A stretch of DNA of 5,759 nucleotides from Pyrobaculum sp. (lineage in GTDB: Archaea; Thermoproteota; Thermoprotei; Thermoproteales; Thermoproteaceae). Positions 3,685 to 5,759 of this stretch are shown here, piece after piece. Numbering within the stretch: the first letter of the stretch is position 1; each line of letters starts with the position of its first letter. Made by a program: the position numbers and the translations under genes. Location of the stretch: assembly GCA_009903905.1 (NCBI GenBank), contig WYEI01000240.1, positions 1 to 5,759 of the forward strand, in the 5' to 3' direction. Under the pieces are notes generated by a model that worked only from the letters and a program-made list of their open reading frames with translations, made no database searches and was not told where the DNA came from.

Positions 3685-5759
3685 TTAGCGCCTCCTTAGG
3701 GCTACTGCGCCTGCCATCAGCGCGACTGCGACCGCCAGCACTGAGGCGGCCAGGGGGTCGAGCTCGTAGACGGCGCGGTATTCTCCCGGCGCGTCTACCA
3801 CCGGCGACGGCTCCCAGCCTTTGAACTGCCAGAGGAGCCACTTCCTCTTCTCCGCGTCGCCGATTTGGAGCTCGTAGCCCTCGGGGTACCACCCCTCCTC
3901 CTTCCTGTCCCACACGATTATTTTGGCGTAGTGCTCGCGCCTCTCCGCGGCGGTGAAGTTAATCGGCGCATTGACAGCGTAGGGGAACTGGGCAGGTTGG
4001 CCGTCTGGCGTAGTCCAGCCGACGACGAAGACGCGGGTCTGCCCGTCGTCGTATACCTTGGACACCTTCGGCGCGTTTATCCTGCTTCCTTTCAGAACCC
4101 ACTGCGCGTAGGTGTAGTTGGTGGCGCGGAATCCTACCAAGAAGTACGCGTCGTACAGCGCAACGTAGCGGCCGGGGCCGACGGTGATTAACAGCGACTT
4201 GTCGCCCGTTGACCACTGCTTGAAGACCAGCCGGGTGCCGTTGCCGAAGTCCAGCTCAGGGGGTGCCCTCAGCGTCACGGCTTCGCCCTCCCGCACCTCT
4301 GTGCTGGATGAGTTGCCTGGGATGTCCCAAGCAACGACGCGCCTGACCTCGTAGGCAACCTTTGCATATGCGGGAACGTCTACGACGTCGGTCATGGGCC
4401 TCCCCGCCTTGTCGAAGAGGGCGACGGACTTCACCACGTACTTAACATCCCCCACAACGACCTCCGGCTGATACTCAAGCCTGTAGATAGGCCTTACCTT
4501 GGTCGGTCCAGATATGCCGAGGGTGATGGCCGGCAGTGGGAAGCCCCTCCTAGTGCCGTTTACCTCCCAATCCACCAGAACCAGCTTGACCTCCTTCAGC
4601 GGGGGGTCGGCCGGCACCTTTACCTCGGGCTCCGCGTACAGCGCAACAAGGCCGAAGGCCCACTGCGGGCCTCTCACAAGCGGCGGGGCGTCTATTTTGT
4701 ACTCCACGCGGTAGGTTATTACGGTGGTTGGTTGCAACTTCGTGATGTTTTGTGTCGGGACGCACCTCAGCGTGTCGCCTGCGGCTGTGTTGGCCACGAC
4801 AGTGTCCGCCTCGGCTGGGACGTAGGCGTCTGCGGGGAGCGTGTAGGTGAACCTGCCTATGGTGGCCGTGGTCTGGAGGGGACAGCCCCTGGTCTCTATC
4901 CTCACGATCTTGAACCTCTGCACGGCGAGAGCCGCGTCAGACGTGTACGCCAGCGTCAGCCCGTCCCAGGAAAGCGCTATGGAGCGCACCATCGGCGCGT
5001 CCAGCTCCGCGGCGATCTTCCCGCCCCGGATTATGTACAGCTTCTCAGCAGTTGCCGCCGCCACCGTCCTCCCGTCGCCAGAAACAGCCGCGGCTATTAC
5101 TGGCAGTGGGAGCTTGACGAGGGGCGTCGTGTTGTTGTAGAGCGTGTCGTAGACGGCGTATACAAAGGAGCGGCAGTCTTGGCTGGCGCCGGCGGGGGGC
5201 TTCAGCATGGGGGCGAGGCCGCCTCTGTATTTGACAGCGCCGAACTTAGGCGAATTAACAACGAGATACGGCGCGTCTGTCTTGACGGCCGTGATGGAGT
5301 TGCCGCATCTGTCCACATACGCGGTGAAGCCGCTGGCCGGGCCGCCCGTGCCCACCAGAAGCGTCCCGTCCAGCTTGTACGCCAGCGCGAAGACGGGCTT
5401 GTCGTACTTCTGCCTCTCTGTAACTTTGCCGTCTTTTATTCTGAAAAGAGTTCCGTCTATGCCGCCTATGGCCGCCTCTACGCAGTTGGTGGCGAGGGCC
5501 GTGGCGTTGATGTTGACGACTGTGCTCCAGAGGAATCTGCCGTCTGCCGTGTAGAGCGTGACGGCGGTGCCGAGGAACAGCGTGCCGTTGAACACGCGGT
5601 GCGCCGCCGCCAGGCAGGAGCCCATGGGGTCTGACGCAATGAGCTCCCCCGGCACAGACCACAGCCTCTGCCCGTAGGCGTTCACCGCCCCCGCCTGCCC
5701 GCCGAAGGCCAAGTAGAACACGTCGCCGCTCTCAGTGGGCAGAACCGCCGCAAGCGCCA
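3685..5759 (-). CDS. Large cell-surface beta-propeller/repeat protein with C-terminal membrane anchor, 5' truncated by window edge
   Basis: The frame stays open to the right edge. The GTG at 5719-5721 is preceded in frame by codons for ALAAVLPTESGD, which look like the end of a secretion signal, so that GTG is probably an internal Val. Residues below are counted from it. Residues 1-275 carry propeller-like blades: GAVNAYGQRLWSV (11-23), TLYTADGRFLWST (55-67), then WD/YVTN-like AVSGDGRTVAAATAEKLYII and ALSWDGLTLAYTSD. Residues about 330-655 hold at least four modules with a W-x(2-4)-G core, a later Pro and a closing Tyr. The key tryptophans are 385, 503, 569 and 636, and the last three are 66-67 apart. 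A hydrophobic segment at 656-674 and the terminal RRR form a C-terminal anchor, leaving the bulk outside the cell. There are at least eight sequons. It may be an adhesin or pilus-associated S-layer-level protein; no enzyme motif is seen. Confidence 0.75.
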   Translation of the reverse strand, partial: ALAAVLPTESGDVFYLAFGGQAGAVNAYGQRLWSVPGELIASDPMGSCLAAAHRVFNGTLFLGTAVTLYTADGRFLWSTVVNINATALATNCVEAAIGGIDGTLFRIKDGKVTERQKYDKPVFALAYKLDGTLLVGTGGPASGFTAYVDRCGNSITAVKTDAPYLVVNSPKFGAVKYRGGLAPMLKPPAGASQDCRSFVYAVYDTLYNNTTPLVKLPLPVIAAAVSGDGRTVAAATAEKLYIIRGGKIAAELDAPMVRSIALSWDGLTLAYTSDAALAVQRFKIVRIETRGCPLQTTATIGRFTYTLPADAYVPAEADTVVANTAAGDTLRCVPTQNITKLQPTTVITYRVEYKIDAPPLVRGPQWAFGLVALYAEPEVKVPADPPLKEVKLVLVDWEVNGTRRGFPLPAITLGISGPTKVRPIYRLEYQPEVVVGDVKYVVKSVALFDKAGRPMTDVVDVPAYAKVAYEVRRVVAWDIPGNSSSTEVREGEAVTLRAPPELDFGNGTRLVFKQWSTGDKSLLITVGPGRYVALYDAYFLVGFRATNYTYAQWVLKGSRINAPKVSKVYDDGQTRVFVVGWTTPDGQPAQFPYAVNAPINFTAAERREHYAKIIVWDRKEEGWYPEGYELQIGDAEKRKWLLWQFKGWEPSPVVDAPGEYRAVYELDPLAASVLAVAVALMAGAVALRRR
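3766..4569 (-). repeat. Tandem W/G/P/Y modules within the surface protein
   Basis: The encoded modules include VDWEVNGTRRG, KQWSTGDKS, VGWTTPDGQ and KGWEPSP, each followed by a hydrophobic/Pro strand and a Y-ending strand such as PGRYVALYDAY or PGEYRAVYEL. The pattern resembles divergent InlB-B/Flg_new-type beta-repeat modules of bacterial and archaeal surface proteins. That family link is a suggestion from pattern only. The modules are divergent at DNA level, so they are old rather than a recent expansion. Confidence 0.5.

Noticed and set aside
3965..4216. Antisense or out-of-frame Arg-rich minus-strand frame within the surface protein gene
   Set aside because: It overlaps the main frame on the same strand, and its Arg/Pro-rich composition is typical of a shifted reading frame.
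4732..5634. 300-codon open frame on the plus strand
   Set aside because: It lies antisense to the surface protein, which has clear domain logic. The plus-strand translation is Arg/Gly/Val-rich with no recognisable domain, as expected from GC-rich mirror frames.
5719..5721. GTG as the real start of the surface protein
   Set aside because: The frame remains open to the window edge, and the upstream residues ALAAVLPTESGD look like the end of a signal peptide. The last two window bases leave an incomplete NTG codon that could itself be a start, so the true 5' end is not decided here.
1..5759. tRNA, rRNA, CRISPR array, insertion sequence or riboswitch
   Set aside because: No cloverleaf-like sequence, spaced direct repeats, transposase motifs or terminal inverted repeats were seen, and coding sequence fills nearly all of the window.

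Overview
The window looks like chromosome from a hyperthermophilic crenarchaeon, most likely Pyrobaculum or another Thermoproteales. The clues are GC-rich coding sequence with many AGG/AGA (Arg) and ATA (Ile) codons, very tight gene packing, start codons with no Shine-Dalgarno, small cysteine-bearing surface proteins rich in N-X-S/T sequons, and the protein families present. The genus is inferred from sequence style, not from a database match. No RNA gene, mobile element or CRISPR array is visible.

All eight genes are on the minus strand and are transcribed from the right edge to the left, covering almost every base. In transcription order they are: (1) a large secreted surface protein, an N-terminal beta-propeller followed by repeated W/G/P/Y modules and a C-terminal membrane anchor, cut at its 5' end by the window edge (3685-5759); (2) a canonical class III-signal archaeal type IV prepilin, probably the main pilin (3225-3653); (3) a compact TadC/ArlJ-like platform protein with T2SSF-like cytoplasmic regions (2198-3193); (4) an unrecognised polytopic membrane protein (1765-2166); (5-7) three small pilin-like proteins of 71, 93 and 142 residues, each with one N-terminal hydrophobic helix, paired cysteines and sequons (1553-1768, 1249-1530, 790-1218); (8) the N-terminal 253 residues of a PilT/TadA/ArlI-type secretion ATPase, which runs off the left edge before its Walker A motif (1-759).

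Together this is a compact archaeal type IV pilus (or related T4P-like surface filament) assembly locus. The ATPase and platform protein would drive assembly, the class III-signal pilin would form the filament, and the three small pilin-like proteins would be minor or tip subunits. The propeller protein would be a cell-surface adhesin or pilus-associated factor. No prepilin peptidase (PibD/ArlK-like) is visible, so it would be encoded elsewhere.

The most striking DNA-level pattern is in the spacers. Five of the seven junctions are 30-31 nt long and one is 22 nt. All six have a C immediately before the ATG and lack a clear Shine-Dalgarno, and each has a T-rich element, about 20-28 nt before the ATG in the five longer ones. 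Only the one overlapping pair (GTGA) has a strong GAGGAGG. This suggests that most of these genes carry their own leaderless promoter and/or a T-rich terminator, rather than forming one simple polycistron.
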